Positions 9,730-19,581 of a stretch of 64,000 nucleotides of DNA are shown piece by piece. This DNA is from Maricaulis sp. (GTDB lineage Bacteria > Pseudomonadota > Alphaproteobacteria > Caulobacterales > Maricaulaceae): assembly GCF_017642925.1 (NCBI RefSeq), contig NZ_JAEPOL010000008.1, forward strand, positions 98,431 to 162,430. Reading direction: 5' to 3'. The position numbers were made by a program, and so were the translations under genes. The notes beneath the pieces were generated by a model. It saw only the letters and a list, made by a program, of their open reading frames with translations, had not been told where the DNA came from and did not search any database. The number at the start of each line of letters is the position of its first letter. Positions within the stretch are counted from its first letter, which is position 1.

Positions 9730-11034
9730 TTAGCGCTTGGAGAAATCCACATAATCGCGCGGCGTGGCGCCGGTGAAGAGCTGGCGCGGACGGCCGATCT
9801 TCTGGGACGGATCCTCGACCATTTCGGTCCATTGCGCGATCCAGCCGACGGTGCGGGCCAGGGCGAACAGAACGGTGAACATCTCGGTCGGGAAGCCCAT
9901 CGCCTTCAGCGTGATGCCCGAATAGAAGTCGATATTCGGATAGAGCTTTTTCTCGACAAAGTAGTCGTCTTCCAGCGCGATGCGCTCCAGCTCCATGGCG
10001 ACCTGCAGGGTCGGATCGTTGCGCACGCCCAGCTCGTCGAGCACCTGGTGGCAGGTGTCGCGCATGACTTTCGCGCGCGGGTCGTAATTCTTGTAGACCC
10101 GGTGACCGAAGCCCATCAGGCGGAACGGATCGTCCTTGTCCTTGGCGCGCTTCACATATTCCGGAATCTTGTCGACCGAGCCGATCTGGTTGAGCATGTT
10201 CAGCGCGGCTTCGTTCGCACCGCCATGCGCCGGGCCCCACAGCGAGGCGATGCCCGAAGCGATACAGGCGAACGGATTGGCACCGGACGAACCGGCCAGG
10301 CGTACCGTGGAGGTCGACGCATTCTGCTCGTGGTCGGCGTGCAGGATGAAGATCTTGTCCATCGCCTTGGCGAGCACGTCCGAGCCCTTGTAGTCCTCGG
10401 CCGGCACGGCAAAGCACTGACGCAGGAAATTCCCGGCATAGTCCATGTCGTTGCGCGGGCTGATGAAGGGCTGGCCGATGGAGTATTTGTAGGCGCGGGC
10501 CGCGATCGTCGGCATCTTGGCGATCATGCGGTGCGACGCGATGGTGCGTGCCTCCGGATCGTTGATGTCGGTCGAGTCGTGGTAGAAAGCCGACAGCGCG
10601 CCGACCGTGCCAACCATGATGGCCATCGGGTGGGCATCACGGCGGAAGCCGCGGAAGAACTGGTCGAACTGGTCGTGCAGCATGGAATGCCGGCGGATCG
10701 TCCAGTCGAAATTCTCGAACTCGTCGGCCTTGGGCAGCTCACCGTGCAGCAGCAGGTAGCAGACCTCCATGAAGTTGGAGCTCTCGGCCAGCTGGTCGAT
10801 CGGGTAACCGCGGTAGAGCAGGGTGCCTTCGCCACCGTCGATATAAGTGATCTGGCTTTCACAGCTCGCCGTCGAGGTGAAGCCCGGGTCGAAGGTGAAC
10901 AGGCCGGTTTCCGCATAGAGTTTGCGGATGTCGATCACATCCGGGCCGATCTCGCCGCTCAGCACCGGCAGGTCAACGGACTTGCCGTTATACGAGAGCG
11001 TGGCCGTCCCGTTCGGTTTGGCTTTGTTTTCCAT
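9730..11034 (-). CDS. gltA: Type II citrate synthase
   Basis: Condenses acetyl-CoA and oxaloacetate to citrate, the entry step of the TCA cycle. The 434-residue product carries the family motifs [12 protein letters not shown] (first catalytic His), [17 protein letters not shown] (second His and citrate-binding residues) and an N-terminal beta-sheet domain typical of the NADH-regulated type II enzymes. I choose ATG 11034 with AGGGG upstream; a GTG immediately before it (11037) is the alternative. gltX lies 27 bases upstream on the same strand. Confidence 0.96.
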   Translation of the reverse strand: MENKAKPNGTATLSYNGKSVDLPVLSGEIGPDVIDIRKLYAETGLFTFDPGFTSTASCESQITYIDGGEGTLLYRGYPIDQLAESSNFMEVCYLLLHGELPKADEFENFDWTIRRHSMLHDQFDQFFRGFRRDAHPMAIMVGTVGALSAFYHDSTDINDPEARTIASHRMIAKMPTIAARAYKYSIGQPFISPRNDMDYAGNFLRQCFAVPAEDYKGSDVLAKAMDKIFILHADHEQNASTSTVRLAGSSGANPFACIASGIASLWGPAHGGANEAALNMLNQIGSVDKIPEYVKRAKDKDDPFRLMGFGHRVYKNYDPRAKVMRDTCHQVLDELGVRNDPTLQVAMELERIALEDDYFVEKKLYPNIDFYSGITLKAMGFPTEMFTVLFALARTVGWIAQWTEMVEDPSQKIGRPRQLFTGATPRDYVDFSKR

Positions 11035-11061
11035 CACGTCATCCCCTAGGTTCGCGGCCGC

Positions 11062-12492
11062 TTACGCGTCCGCCATCATCTGGTCCTTGATCCGATCGAG
11101 CGCTTCGCCGCGGCCCAGGAAGGCCATGACAAGCGACAGATCGGGGGCGGGGGCCCCGCCGGTCAGGGCCGCACGCAGCGGCTGCCCGACCTTGCCGAAA
11201 CCGACCTCCTCGGCTTCGGCGAAATTCTTCAGTTCTGCGGCCAGCGCCTCGTCCGTCCAGCCATCCAGATCGCTCAGACGGGTGAAGAGCCGGTAAAGAC
11301 GCTGCCGGGCTTCGTCGTCCAAGGGTTTGGCGGCCTTGCCTTCCAAGTGGAACGGGCGGGGTTTGAGCAAGAAATAGCTCTGCCGGGCGAGTTCTTCCAG
11401 TGTCGCTGCCCGGGTCTTCAGAACCGGCATGGCGGCCAGAAGTCGCTCACGCGTTATCTGGGGATCGTCGATGCGGTCTTCAAGCACATCGAGGAAGGGC
11501 GTCACCAGTTCGACCAGCCGCGCGTCGCCGGCGCGGGCGATATGTTGCCCGTTGATATGGTTCAGCTTGTCCAGGTCCATGCGGGCCGGCGCCTTGTTCA
11601 GCCCGTCCAGCGTGAAGGCGGCAATTGCCTCCTCGTCACTGAAGATTTCCTGGTCGCCACGGGCCCAGCCCAGACGCAGCAGGTAGTTGCGCAGGCCTTC
11701 GGGCAGATAGCCCATGTCGCGATAGGCTTCCGCGCCCAGCGCGCCATGGCGCTTGGACAGCTTTTTGCCGTCCTGGCCGTGGATCAGCGGCACATGGGCG
11801 AAGACCGGGCGGTCCCAGCCCAGCGCGTCATAGATCTGGCTCTGGCGGCCGCCATTTACCAGATGGTCGTCGCCGCGCACGATGTGGGTGATGCCCATAT
11901 CGTGATCGTCGACCACGACAGCGAGGTTATAGGTCGGGCTGCCGTCCGAGCGCAGCAGGATCAGATCGTCGAATTCCTTGGCAGCCCAGCGCACCGTGCC
12001 CTGCACCGCATCTTCCAGTACGACATCGCTGTCCGGTGCACGGAAGCGCACGACGAAGGGCGTGTCGGCGGGCGCGTCACTGGCCGGGCGGTCGCGCCAG
12101 GGCGAGCGCAGGGCACGGCCCTCGGCAAAGGCCTGGTCGCGCAGCGCCTGCACCTCTTCTGTCGTGCAATAGCATTTGAAGGCCTTGCCGGCGGCCAGCA
12201 GCTCGTCGACGACCTCGACATGGCGCGGGGCGCGCTCGAACTGGGAAACGGCATCGCCGTCCCAGTCCAGGCCCATCCAGGTCAGCCCCTCCAGGATCGC
12301 GTCGATCGCGGCCTGGGTCGAACGGGCGCGATCGGTATCCTCGATGCGAAGATAGAAGGCGCCGCCGTGATGGCGGGCGAAGAGCCAGTTGAAAAGCGCG
12401 GTACGGGCGCCGCCAATATGCAGGAAGCCCGTCGGCGACGGGGCGAAGCGGGTGCGAATGGGGTTGTCGTTGTTTTGCACGTGCGAATTCAT
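11062..12492 (-). CDS. gltX: Glutamyl-tRNA synthetase
   Basis: Class I aminoacyl-tRNA synthetase that charges tRNA with glutamate. The 476-residue product has the HIGH-type motif HIGGARTALFNW after FAPSPTGFL, the KMSKS-equivalent KLSKRHGA, and the helical anticodon-binding domain in the last third. It ends with GRGEALDRI as in many family members. Only one copy is present here; alphaproteobacteria often have two, one of which charges tRNA-Gln for GatCAB amidation, and I cannot tell which type this is. Confidence 0.95.
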   Translation of the reverse strand: MNSHVQNNDNPIRTRFAPSPTGFLHIGGARTALFNWLFARHHGGAFYLRIEDTDRARSTQAAIDAILEGLTWMGLDWDGDAVSQFERAPRHVEVVDELLAAGKAFKCYCTTEEVQALRDQAFAEGRALRSPWRDRPASDAPADTPFVVRFRAPDSDVVLEDAVQGTVRWAAKEFDDLILLRSDGSPTYNLAVVVDDHDMGITHIVRGDDHLVNGGRQSQIYDALGWDRPVFAHVPLIHGQDGKKLSKRHGALGAEAYRDMGYLPEGLRNYLLRLGWARGDQEIFSDEEAIAAFTLDGLNKAPARMDLDKLNHINGQHIARAGDARLVELVTPFLDVLEDRIDDPQITRERLLAAMPVLKTRAATLEELARQSYFLLKPRPFHLEGKAAKPLDDEARQRLYRLFTRLSDLDGWTDEALAAELKNFAEAEEVGFGKVGQPLRAALTGGAPAPDLSLVMAFLGRGEALDRIKDQMMADA

Positions 12493-12562
12493 GCTGCGCT
12501 GCGGAAAGGGAAAGTCGTGTTAGCATGAATATCAGCTTTTGCGATAGACCGAAGGCTGCTTC

Positions 12563-14680
12563 GTGCTTCACCTCGCCGCAAGCCTGCCCCGACCGGCGGC
12601 AGGCCGCTTTAAAAAACCGGTATTGAGCACTGGGACTGAAAACTATTTCAGTCCTGCGATCCTCTTCGCGCTCGGGCTGGCGGCGGGCGCAATTCTCGCA
12701 CTTGTGACCCCGCTGTCCGCCGGCGTGCCGGCGGTTGCCGGTATTGTCCTGGCTGCAGGTATCGCCGTGACATGGCGCGGTCCTGACCGGTACCGGCGTT
12801 TCGCCCTGCTGACGGCCGTCTTCGCCGCGGGGCTTGTGGCGGGGCAGATGCGGACCGAAGCGCGGATCGACGGCGCCGAGGCCATTCCCGCGATCGATAC
12901 ACGCGACAATGCGGTGCCGCTGACCGGCTGGCTGGGCGCGATCGAGCGCAGCGGCAGTGGCCGGCAAAGGCTGGTGATCCGGGTTCCGGCAATAGATGAG
13001 AGGCCGGCTTATTCCGTGCGGGTTCTGGGCGATCCTGGGGACTTGCGGCCGGGCGATCCGGTTTCGGTGGAGGCGGTGCTGTCGCCGCCGCGGCCCGCCG
13101 CGATGCCTGGCGGCTATGATTTCGCCTTTCACGCCTTCTTCGCCCGGATCGCGGCAACCGGCTATGCCGTCGCACCGGCGCAGCCGGCGCCGGATCTTGC
13201 GGCCGATGGCGTACAGCGCTGGATCGCGCAACTGCGCTGGCGGATGGCTGAACGGATTGCGCGGCAGGTTCCGGGCCGGTCCGGCGCGCTCGCGGCGGCT
13301 CTCCTGACGGGTGACCGTTCGCGGCTGGATCCGGCAGATGTCGACGCTCTGCGCAGTGCGGGGCTGGGGCATATGTTGGCGATTTCCGGCATGCATATGG
13401 GGCTGTTCGCGGGCGGGGTGTTCTTTGCCGTGCGCATGATGGCCGCGGGCCTGGGCGGCTGGTCGCGGCGTCACGACCCTGCTGTTCCGGCGGCGCTTGC
13501 GGCCCTGATCGCTGCCGCGCTCTATCTCGCCGTGTCGGGCGGGGCCATCCCGACCCAGCGGGCCTTCATCATGACGGTCTCGGCGCTGGGCGCGGTTCTG
13601 GCCCGGCGGCGTGTGCTCTCCTTCCATACGCTGGCGATCGCGATGACGGCCGTTCTGCTGCTGACGCCGGAAGCCGTCGTCACGCCGGGTTTCCAGATGT
13701 CCTTTGCCGCTGTGGCCGCGCTCATCGCCGCGGCGCAGGTCTGGCAGGCAAAACGCCCGCCGCCGGCACCGCTCGATCCGGGGCGCGGCCTGCGGCAATT
13801 CTTTGGCGGGCTGGGCATGACCAGTCTTGTCGCCGGTGTCGCGACATCGGGCTTCGCCGCCTTTCACTTCCACCGGATCGCGGCCTGGGGGCTGATCGGC
13901 AATCTCATCGTCATGCCGGTCTTCACCCTGCTGGTGATGCCGGCCGGTGTGCTGGCGCTCTTCCTGATGCCGCTCGGACTGGATGCCGTGCCGCTCGCCG
14001 TCATGGGATGGGGGCTCGATCTGGTCCTGACACTGGCCCACATGGTGGCGGACTGGCCGGGTGCGGAACGCGCGATACCGTCCGCGCCGGGATGGGTGCT
14101 GGCGCTTTATGGCTGCGGATTTGCAATTGCCTGTGCGGCGCGGGGGCTGTGGCGGGCGCCCGGCATCGGCGTGATGCTGGTCGCGATGGCGATCTGGGCG
14201 ACAGGTCCGCGGCCCGACCTCTTCGTTACCCGAGACGGCGTGGTGCTGGCGCAGGGCGAGGACGCGGCGGGCTGGGCGATCAGCGACCGCCGGCGCAGCC
14301 GCTTTCCGGTGCGGGTCTTCCTCGAGGCCGAGGGCGAGCGCGAGCGGCCGGACCGTCTGGTACTGGCCTGCGACGACACCGGATGTGCCGGGCGCACGCC
14401 GGGCGGTACCGTGTTCACCTTGCTCGAGGAACTCGACAGCCTGGCGGAGGACTGCCGGCTGGCCGGGCTGATCGTGACAAGGTTGAGCATTCCGGAACAC
14501 CGGATCCGCACCTGTGCTGCCCGTGTCATCGACGGCGGCGTTCTGGCACGGCAGGGCGGGGCGCTGATCCGGGAAGCGGCGAGTGGCGAGCTCGTCATCC
14601 GCCACGTCCTGCCGCGCGATACGCGCTTGCCCTGGCATGCGCGCCGGACGACGGGACCCGAGCATGTCAGATGGAACTGA
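12563..14680 (+). CDS. comEC: ComEC/Rec2 family competence protein
   Basis: Polytopic inner-membrane protein that in transformable bacteria forms the channel for single-stranded DNA uptake. The 705-residue product has an N-terminal OB-like extracellular region (about 60-190), the Competence domain with GHMLAISGMHMGL near residue 270, and roughly ten membrane segments. The C-terminal soluble part (from about 545) lacks an intact metallo-beta-lactamase motif, as is common in alphaproteobacteria. The start is GTG with GAAGG 7 bases upstream, divergent from gltX. No other competence gene is in the window. Confidence 0.87.
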   Translation: MLHLAASLPRPAAGRFKKPVLSTGTENYFSPAILFALGLAAGAILALVTPLSAGVPAVAGIVLAAGIAVTWRGPDRYRRFALLTAVFAAGLVAGQMRTEARIDGAEAIPAIDTRDNAVPLTGWLGAIERSGSGRQRLVIRVPAIDERPAYSVRVLGDPGDLRPGDPVSVEAVLSPPRPAAMPGGYDFAFHAFFARIAATGYAVAPAQPAPDLAADGVQRWIAQLRWRMAERIARQVPGRSGALAAALLTGDRSRLDPADVDALRSAGLGHMLAISGMHMGLFAGGVFFAVRMMAAGLGGWSRRHDPAVPAALAALIAAALYLAVSGGAIPTQRAFIMTVSALGAVLARRRVLSFHTLAIAMTAVLLLTPEAVVTPGFQMSFAAVAALIAAAQVWQAKRPPPAPLDPGRGLRQFFGGLGMTSLVAGVATSGFAAFHFHRIAAWGLIGNLIVMPVFTLLVMPAGVLALFLMPLGLDAVPLAVMGWGLDLVLTLAHMVADWPGAERAIPSAPGWVLALYGCGFAIACAARGLWRAPGIGVMLVAMAIWATGPRPDLFVTRDGVVLAQGEDAAGWAISDRRRSRFPVRVFLEAEGERERPDRLVLACDDTGCAGRTPGGTVFTLLEELDSLAEDCRLAGLIVTRLSIPEHRIRTCAARVIDGGVLARQGGALIREAASGELVIRHVLPRDTRLPWHARRTTGPEHVRWN

Positions 14681-14982
14681 GAGGGCAGCCCGAACGGCAA
14701 TGGCCGGCAAATGGCGCCTCGGTCTGCGCGAGACGGACAGATAAAGGCCACCACAGGCCGTGACTGGCGAGCCCCGTCAGTATCCGGCGACCAGTTGGCA
14801 TAAACAGTATTCGTTGAAGTCTGTTATCGACCGTGCCGAAGCGAGCCTCGCAGCCTGCTTCAGCAGCGCTCGTGGAAAGCCCGGCGGATCATCACGCCGG
14901 CAAGATCAGAACGTCACACAGATCAGCCTCCCGGCTGCACTCGCAGTCCGGAAAGCAGCGCCAGGAACAGGCGCTCGCCCCG
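14681..14982. other. Gene-free stretch between comEC and lexA
   Basis: About 300 bases between two convergent genes. I find no convincing coding sequence: the only open frame (14760-15029, plus) runs into lexA and has low-complexity composition. A small inverted repeat AGCGCC...GGCGCT (14957-14975) just beyond the lexA stop could be part of a terminator, but no T-run follows it. Confidence 0.5.
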
Positions 14983-15678
14983 TCAGTGATACTTGCGGAT
15001 CAGGCCGACCAGCAGACCCTGAACCTTGACCCGGTCGGGGCCGAAGATCCGGGTTTCGTATTCCGGATTGGCCGCTTCCAGGGCGATCGAGCCGCCCTTT
15101 TTGCGCAGGCGCTTCAGCGTGGCTTCCTCGTCATCGACCAGCGCCACGACGATATCGCCGGTATCGGCAGATTCGCAGCGGCGGATCAGAACGGTGTCGC
15201 CGTCCAGAATACCGGCCTCGATCATCGAGTCGCCCTTGACCTCGAGCGCGAAATGCTCGCCGCCGCGGATCATGTCCGCCGGGATGGGCAGGCGGTCGGT
15301 CTCGTGCTGGATCGCGGAGATCGGCACGCCAGCCGCGATGCGGCCAAGCACAGGGATTTCCACCGTGGTTTCGCGCTCGCTGTCTTCCGGCTTGTTGAAA
15401 TTGGCACGCACGACATTGGGGCCAAGATCGCCCGACGGCACCGGCGCCTTTGCGCTGGCGGCGGATTCGGGGAGTTTGAGCACTTCCAGGGCGCGGGCCC
15501 GGTGCGGCAGGCGCCGGATGAAACCGCGCTCTTCCAGCGCTGTGATCAGCCGGTGCACGCCGGATTTCGAGGCCAGCTGCAGCGCCGCTTTCATCTCGTC
15601 GAAGGAGGGCGACACGCCCGTTTCCTTGATCCGCTTGTGGATGAAGAGCAGGAGTTCGTTCTGTTTCCGGGTCAGCAC
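14983..15678 (-). CDS. lexA: SOS repressor LexA
   Basis: Transcriptional repressor of the DNA-damage response that self-cleaves when RecA is activated. The 231-residue product has an N-terminal winged helix ([17 protein letters not shown]), the Ala116-Gly117 cleavage site in GRIAAGVPI, the catalytic Ser151 in [10 protein letters not shown] and Lys189 in EEATLKRL. The start is GTG with GAGGG 6 bases upstream. Two GTTC-type operators lie 44-83 bases upstream, so it is probably autoregulated. The hinge (about 68-105) is longer than in E. coli LexA, as in other alphaproteobacteria. Confidence 0.96.
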   Translation of the reverse strand: MLTRKQNELLLFIHKRIKETGVSPSFDEMKAALQLASKSGVHRLITALEERGFIRRLPHRARALEVLKLPESAASAKAPVPSGDLGPNVVRANFNKPEDSERETTVEIPVLGRIAAGVPISAIQHETDRLPIPADMIRGGEHFALEVKGDSMIEAGILDGDTVLIRRCESADTGDIVVALVDDEEATLKRLRKKGGSIALEAANPEYETRIFGPDRVKVQGLLVGLIRKYH

Positions 15679-15721
15679 GGCAGGCCCTCGTCTGGACGAA
15701 TCCCGACACGATTCACGCCGG

Positions 15722-15736
15722 GAACAAATCAGGAAT
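15722..15736 (-). promoter_or_regulatory. Second, imperfect LexA operator
   Basis: Read on the minus strand this is ATTC CTGATTT GTTC, one mismatch from GTTC-N7-GTTC, and in the opposite orientation to the neighbouring perfect box. It is closer to the lexA start. Two facing boxes suggest cooperative autorepression. Confidence 0.6.
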
Positions 15737-15746
15737 TCTGCCGTTT

Positions 15747-15761
15747 GTTCTACAAGTGTTC
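15747..15761 (+). promoter_or_regulatory. LexA operator (GTTC-N7-GTTC)
   Basis: GTTC TACAAGT GTTC is an exact match to the direct-repeat LexA box of alphaproteobacteria. It lies in the 93-base gap between the trpC stop and the lexA start. Confidence 0.85.
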
Positions 15762-15771
15762 CCGATGCGCG

Positions 15772-16584
15772 TCAAGCGTCACCGGGCGGGGTCATGAGGG
15801 CACGGGTCGCGGCTGCGACATCCTCCTGGCGCATCAGGCTCTCGCCGACCAGGAGTGCCCGGGCGCCGGCCCGCTGCAGGCGGCGCGCGTCCTCGGGCGT
15901 GAAAATGCCGCTTTCGCCAACCAGGAAACGCCCGGAGCCGACATGCGGGGCGAGACGTTCGAAGGTCTCCAGCGAGGTCTCGAACGTACGCAGATTGCGG
16001 TTGTTGATGCCGACCAGCGGGGCGTTGAGATCGAGCGCGCGCTCCATCTCGGCATCATCATGGACTTCGACGAGGACATCCATGCTCCAGCGTTCGGCCT
16101 CGTCGGAGAGGCGCCGGGCCGTATCGTCGTCGACGGCGGCGAGAATCACCAGAATCGCATCGGCCCCCAGCATGCGCGCTTCGGCGACCTGATAGGGGTC
16201 GTACATGAAGTCCTTGCGCAGGGCGGGCAGGGCGACCGCATCGCGGGCCGCGCCAAGAAAGGCGTCGGCACCCTGGAAGCTGGGACCGTCGGTGAGAACG
16301 GACAGGCAGGTCGCACCGCCGGCCTCATAGGCGCGGGCGAGGGCAGGCGGATCGAAATCGGCGCGGATCAGCCCCTTGGAGGGGCTGGCCTTCTTGATCT
16401 CGGCGATGAGGCCCAGCCCGTCCGTGCGGGCGGCGGCTTTCAGCGCCTCGAGAAAACCGCGCACCGGTGCGGCGTCGCGGGCTTTTGCCTCGATCTCGGC
16501 AAGCGGATGCTCGGACTTGCAGGCCTCGATATGGGCGCGCTTGTAGGTGCCGATGCGGGCGAGGGTGTCGGGTGTGTCGGTCAT
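15772..16584 (-). CDS. trpC: Indole-3-glycerol phosphate synthase
   Basis: Fourth step of tryptophan synthesis: ring closure of carboxyphenylaminodeoxyribulose phosphate. The 270-residue TIM barrel shows [12 protein letters not shown] (catalytic Lys loop), [22 protein letters not shown] and LVGESGIF. It is monofunctional, with no TrpF fused. It follows trpD by two bases on the same strand. In several alphaproteobacteria moaC and moeA sit between trpC and lexA; here only the LexA boxes do. Confidence 0.96.
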   Translation of the reverse strand: MTDTPDTLARIGTYKRAHIEACKSEHPLAEIEAKARDAAPVRGFLEALKAAARTDGLGLIAEIKKASPSKGLIRADFDPPALARAYEAGGATCLSVLTDGPSFQGADAFLGAARDAVALPALRKDFMYDPYQVAEARMLGADAILVILAAVDDDTARRLSDEAERWSMDVLVEVHDDAEMERALDLNAPLVGINNRNLRTFETSLETFERLAPHVGSGRFLVGESGIFTPEDARRLQRAGARALLVGESLMRQEDVAAATRALMTPPGDA

Positions 16585-16586
16585 GG

Positions 16587-17606
16587 TCAGGCGTCGCCCC
16601 GGGAAATGGCAATCATACGGTCGAGCGTGGTGCGGGCGCGGCCGTCGTCAAGGGCTGCGGCTGCCAGGCCGGCGCCCTCGGCAATGGTCGCCGCCTTGCC
16701 CGCCACCAGAAGGGCGGCGCCGGCATTGAGCATGACGATATCGCGGAACGGCCCGGTCTCGCCGTCGAGCAGGCGGTTGATGGCGGCCGCATTATAGGCC
16801 GGGTCGCCGCCGCGCAGGTCCTCCTCGGATGCCAGCGCAATGCCGGCTTCGCCCGGGTGGAAATCGAACGTGTCGATCCGGCCCTGGCGCAGTTCGGCGA
16901 TATGGGTGGATGCGGTCGTGGTGATCTCGTCCATCCCGTCGGCGCCGCAGATGACCAGCGCGTGTTCGCAGCCCAGATCGCGCAGCGCCTCGGCCATGGG
17001 GACCAGCCAGCGCCGGTGATAGACGCCCAGCAATTGCCGCTTCACGCCGGCCGGGTTGGAGAGCGGTCCCAGCAGGTTGAACACCGTGCGCACGCCCAGG
17101 GCCTGCCGGGCCGGGCCGACATGGCGGACGGCGGAATGGTGCGCCGGAGCGAAGAGGAAGCCGGCGCCGGCCTCGTTCAGCGAGCGCTCGACGCGTTCCG
17201 TGCCGCAATCCAGATCGAACCCGAGGGCGGCCAGCACGTCGGAGGAGCCGGATTTGGAGGAGGCGGCACGGTTGCCATGCTTGGCGACAATGGCGCCGGC
17301 ACCGGCGGCCACGATCGCGGCGGCGGTGGAGATATTATAGGCGCCCTTGCCATCGCCGCCCGTGCCGCAGGTATCGATGGCGCCCTCCGGCGCTGTGATA
17401 CGGGTCATCCGGGCGCGCATGACCCGGGCCCCGGCCGCGATATCGGCGGGGGTTTCGCCCTGGGCCGCCAGGCCGATCAGGAAGCCGGCAATCGCCGGAT
17501 CGGAGGCTTCGCCATCCATCAGCTCGGCAAAGGCGCCGGCAATGGCGTCATGGGACGGGCGTTCGGCCCGGCTGAAGGCCTGGAGGCAGGTCGACAGAAA
17601 ACGCAT
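16587..17606 (-). CDS. trpD: Anthranilate phosphoribosyltransferase
   Basis: Second step of the tryptophan pathway: transfers phosphoribose from PRPP to anthranilate. The 339-residue product has the glycine-rich PRPP motif [20 protein letters not shown] and [17 protein letters not shown], followed by [18 protein letters not shown]. Upstream is a 270-base gap to trpG; downstream trpC starts two bases away. Confidence 0.96.
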   Translation of the reverse strand: MRFLSTCLQAFSRAERPSHDAIAGAFAELMDGEASDPAIAGFLIGLAAQGETPADIAAGARVMRARMTRITAPEGAIDTCGTGGDGKGAYNISTAAAIVAAGAGAIVAKHGNRAASSKSGSSDVLAALGFDLDCGTERVERSLNEAGAGFLFAPAHHSAVRHVGPARQALGVRTVFNLLGPLSNPAGVKRQLLGVYHRRWLVPMAEALRDLGCEHALVICGADGMDEITTTASTHIAELRQGRIDTFDFHPGEAGIALASEEDLRGGDPAYNAAAINRLLDGETGPFRDIVMLNAGAALLVAGKAATIAEGAGLAAAALDDGRARTTLDRMIAISRGDA

Positions 17607-17876
17607 GGTGAACAGGGTCCGGTTCGGAAGGTCTCGGGGCAGGGCGGGCAGTCGGTCAGGCCGATGTGCGCCAGCATCCCGTTGCGGCCGCCACGTATCG
17701 AACGCGCGCTCCGCACATCCACGCGCCGTTCACCGCGCGGGCGGCGGTGCAGACAGGGGCGGAGGATGTGGAACAGATCGGCATACGTGTCTGAAGACCG
17801 GTGATGAACTTCGCGAACCCGTTGCGAATAGCGTGCACAGGCGGGCGAGGCAATCGCCAGCCGCGCCGGAGCACAC

Positions 17877-18467
17877 CTAGGCTGCAGCCGCGTGCGGTTT
17901 GCGCGTCATGGCCAGGAAGTTGGCCAGCAGGTCGTGACCGTGTTCCGAGGCGATGGATTCCGGGTGGAACTGCACGCCGTGAACCGGCCGCTCGCGGTGG
18001 GCCAGACCCATGATCTCGCCATCGCCGGTGCGCGCCGTTACGCGCAGCACGTCCGGCACGCTGTCGGGCTTCACGGCGAGGGAATGATAGCGTGTCGCGG
18101 TGAAGGGATTGGCGAGGCCGGCGAAGACGCCGGTTCCGTCATGCTCGATCGGGCTGGTCTTGCCATGCATGATTTCCATCGCCGAGACGACCTTGCCGCC
18201 GAACACCTGGCCGATGGATTGGTGGCCCAGGCAGACCCCCAGGATCGGCAGGTCGGCCGGTGCTTTCTCGATCAGCCCCAGGCAGATGCCGGCGCGGTCG
18301 GGGTCGCAGGGGCCGGGCGACAGCACGATCCCGTCCGGGGCCAGCGCGAGGGCTTCCTCCACGGACATTGCGTCATTGCGAATGACACGAGTCGTGGCAC
18401 CCAGTTCCTGGAAGTAGTGCACCAGGTTGAAGGTGAAGCTGTCATAATTGTCGACGATCAGAAGCAT
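17877..18467 (-). CDS. trpG: Anthranilate synthase component II (glutamine amidotransferase)
   Basis: Supplies ammonia from glutamine to TrpE for anthranilate formation. The 196-residue class I amidotransferase has the oxyanion motif LSPGPCDPD, the nucleophile Cys79 in [11 protein letters not shown], and the His/Glu pair in [14 protein letters not shown]. It heads the trpGDC block. A 100-base intergenic region separates it from the divergent deacetylase gene. The same subunit may also serve p-aminobenzoate synthase; that cannot be decided here. Confidence 0.95.
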   Translation of the reverse strand: MLLIVDNYDSFTFNLVHYFQELGATTRVIRNDAMSVEEALALAPDGIVLSPGPCDPDRAGICLGLIEKAPADLPILGVCLGHQSIGQVFGGKVVSAMEIMHGKTSPIEHDGTGVFAGLANPFTATRYHSLAVKPDSVPDVLRVTARTGDGEIMGLAHRERPVHGVQFHPESIASEHGHDLLANFLAMTRKPHAAAA

Positions 18468-18567
18468 GGCTCTCTCCGGTTGGCGGAAATCTAGGCGGTC
18501 CGGCCCGTTGCGCCAATCCCGCGGGCTGTTTAACGCCGGTTTAAGCCCTTTGGAGCGTGGTTAACGC

Positions 18568-19581
18568 ATGAAACCCGATCAGCGCCCCCTGATTCGCAGC
18601 GCGAGCTCTGCCGTGCCGGCCTTTGCCGGTGCGCTGGTCGCGTCTGCCTATCTCGTTGGTGCTGTAGTGTTTTCCCTCGCCAGCCAGGCCGGTGAAGCGG
18701 ATGCGGGCGTGGTGGAGCCGGCCGTTGCCGTTGCCGTTGCGGACGCGGCTGTCGTGATTCGCGAGCCCGCCCACGCGCAAGGCGGTGCCAAGTCGGTTCG
18801 CACGTCCGAAACCGCGCGGACCCGCATGGCCCCGGCGGCCAGCGATATCGATGCCGTCGACGCTTTCCTGCCGGCCGGGCCGCGCCTTGCCATCGTGATC
18901 GACGATGTGGGGCTGGACCTGGCGGCCGCGCGACGCGTCATCGCGCTGGATGCCGGCGTCAGTATCGCCGTTCTGCCCTATGCCGAGGCTGCCGCGACCG
19001 TGTCCTCAGAGGCTTCGGCTGCAGGCCATGATGTCCTGCTGCATATGCCGATGGAGCCCGTGGGACTGGCCGATCCGGGACCGAACGCCCTGCGTCTGGG
19101 CATGAGCGACAGCGATCTTGAGGCCCGGATCCGCTGGGCGATGAGCCGCGTGCCGGAGGCCGTGGGGCTGAACAATCACATGGGCAGCCGCTTTACCGCC
19201 GATCCGCGGGCGATGCGTGTGGCGCTGTCTGCGGTCGCCGACCGCCAGCCGCTGTTTCTCGATTCCCTGACGACGGGCGAGAGCCGCGGCCAGGCTGTGG
19301 CGGCGGGGCTGGGACTGGACGCGCTGCAGCGAGATATTTTCCTCGATCACGTCCAGACGCCGGCCGAGGTCACCGCCCGGCTCGACGAAGCCGAGGCGCT
19401 GGCCCGTTCGCGCGGCTGGGCGATTGCCATCGGCCATCCGCACGACACGACGCTGGATGTGCTGGAAGCCTGGATCGCGGATGCGCGCGAGCGCGGCGTG
19501 GAATTCGTCACCGTGACGACCCTGTCCGACCAGATCGCCCGCACCGCCACACCGACGGCCGACGCCTCAGCCCTGCAGTGA
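18568..19581 (+). CDS. Divergent polysaccharide deacetylase family protein
   Basis: A 337-residue protein with a short cytoplasmic N-terminus, one membrane anchor (about residues 12-38), a low-complexity linker and a catalytic domain from about 110. The domain has LAIVIDDVGLDLAAARR, DVLLHMPMEP, GLNNHMGSRFTAD and AIGHPHDTTLDVL, which match the divergent polysaccharide deacetylase (YibQ-like) family of NodB-fold proteins. The substrate is unknown; the anchor suggests it acts in the periplasm. It lies between trpG (divergent) and trpE (convergent, 15-base 3' overlap). Confidence 0.85.
   Translation: MKPDQRPLIRSASSAVPAFAGALVASAYLVGAVVFSLASQAGEADAGVVEPAVAVAVADAAVVIREPAHAQGGAKSVRTSETARTRMAPAASDIDAVDAFLPAGPRLAIVIDDVGLDLAAARRVIALDAGVSIAVLPYAEAAATVSSEASAAGHDVLLHMPMEPVGLADPGPNALRLGMSDSDLEARIRWAMSRVPEAVGLNNHMGSRFTADPRAMRVALSAVADRQPLFLDSLTTGESRGQAVAAGLGLDALQRDIFLDHVQTPAEVTARLDEAEALARSRGWAIAIGHPHDTTLDVLEAWIADARERGVEFVTVTTLSDQIARTATPTADASALQ

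Noticed and set aside
12077..14710. 877-residue open frame antisense to comEC and gltX
   Set aside because: Arg/Pro/His-rich low-complexity product that spans two well-supported genes.
14760..15029. 89-residue frame between comEC and lexA
   Set aside because: Overlaps the lexA 3' end, low-complexity composition, no ribosome site.
17656..17874. 72-residue frame in the trpG-trpD gap as a possible trp leader peptide
   Set aside because: Only a few scattered tryptophans, a single one near its end, no clear alternative hairpins and no ribosome site; it also does not resemble short trpL peptides.
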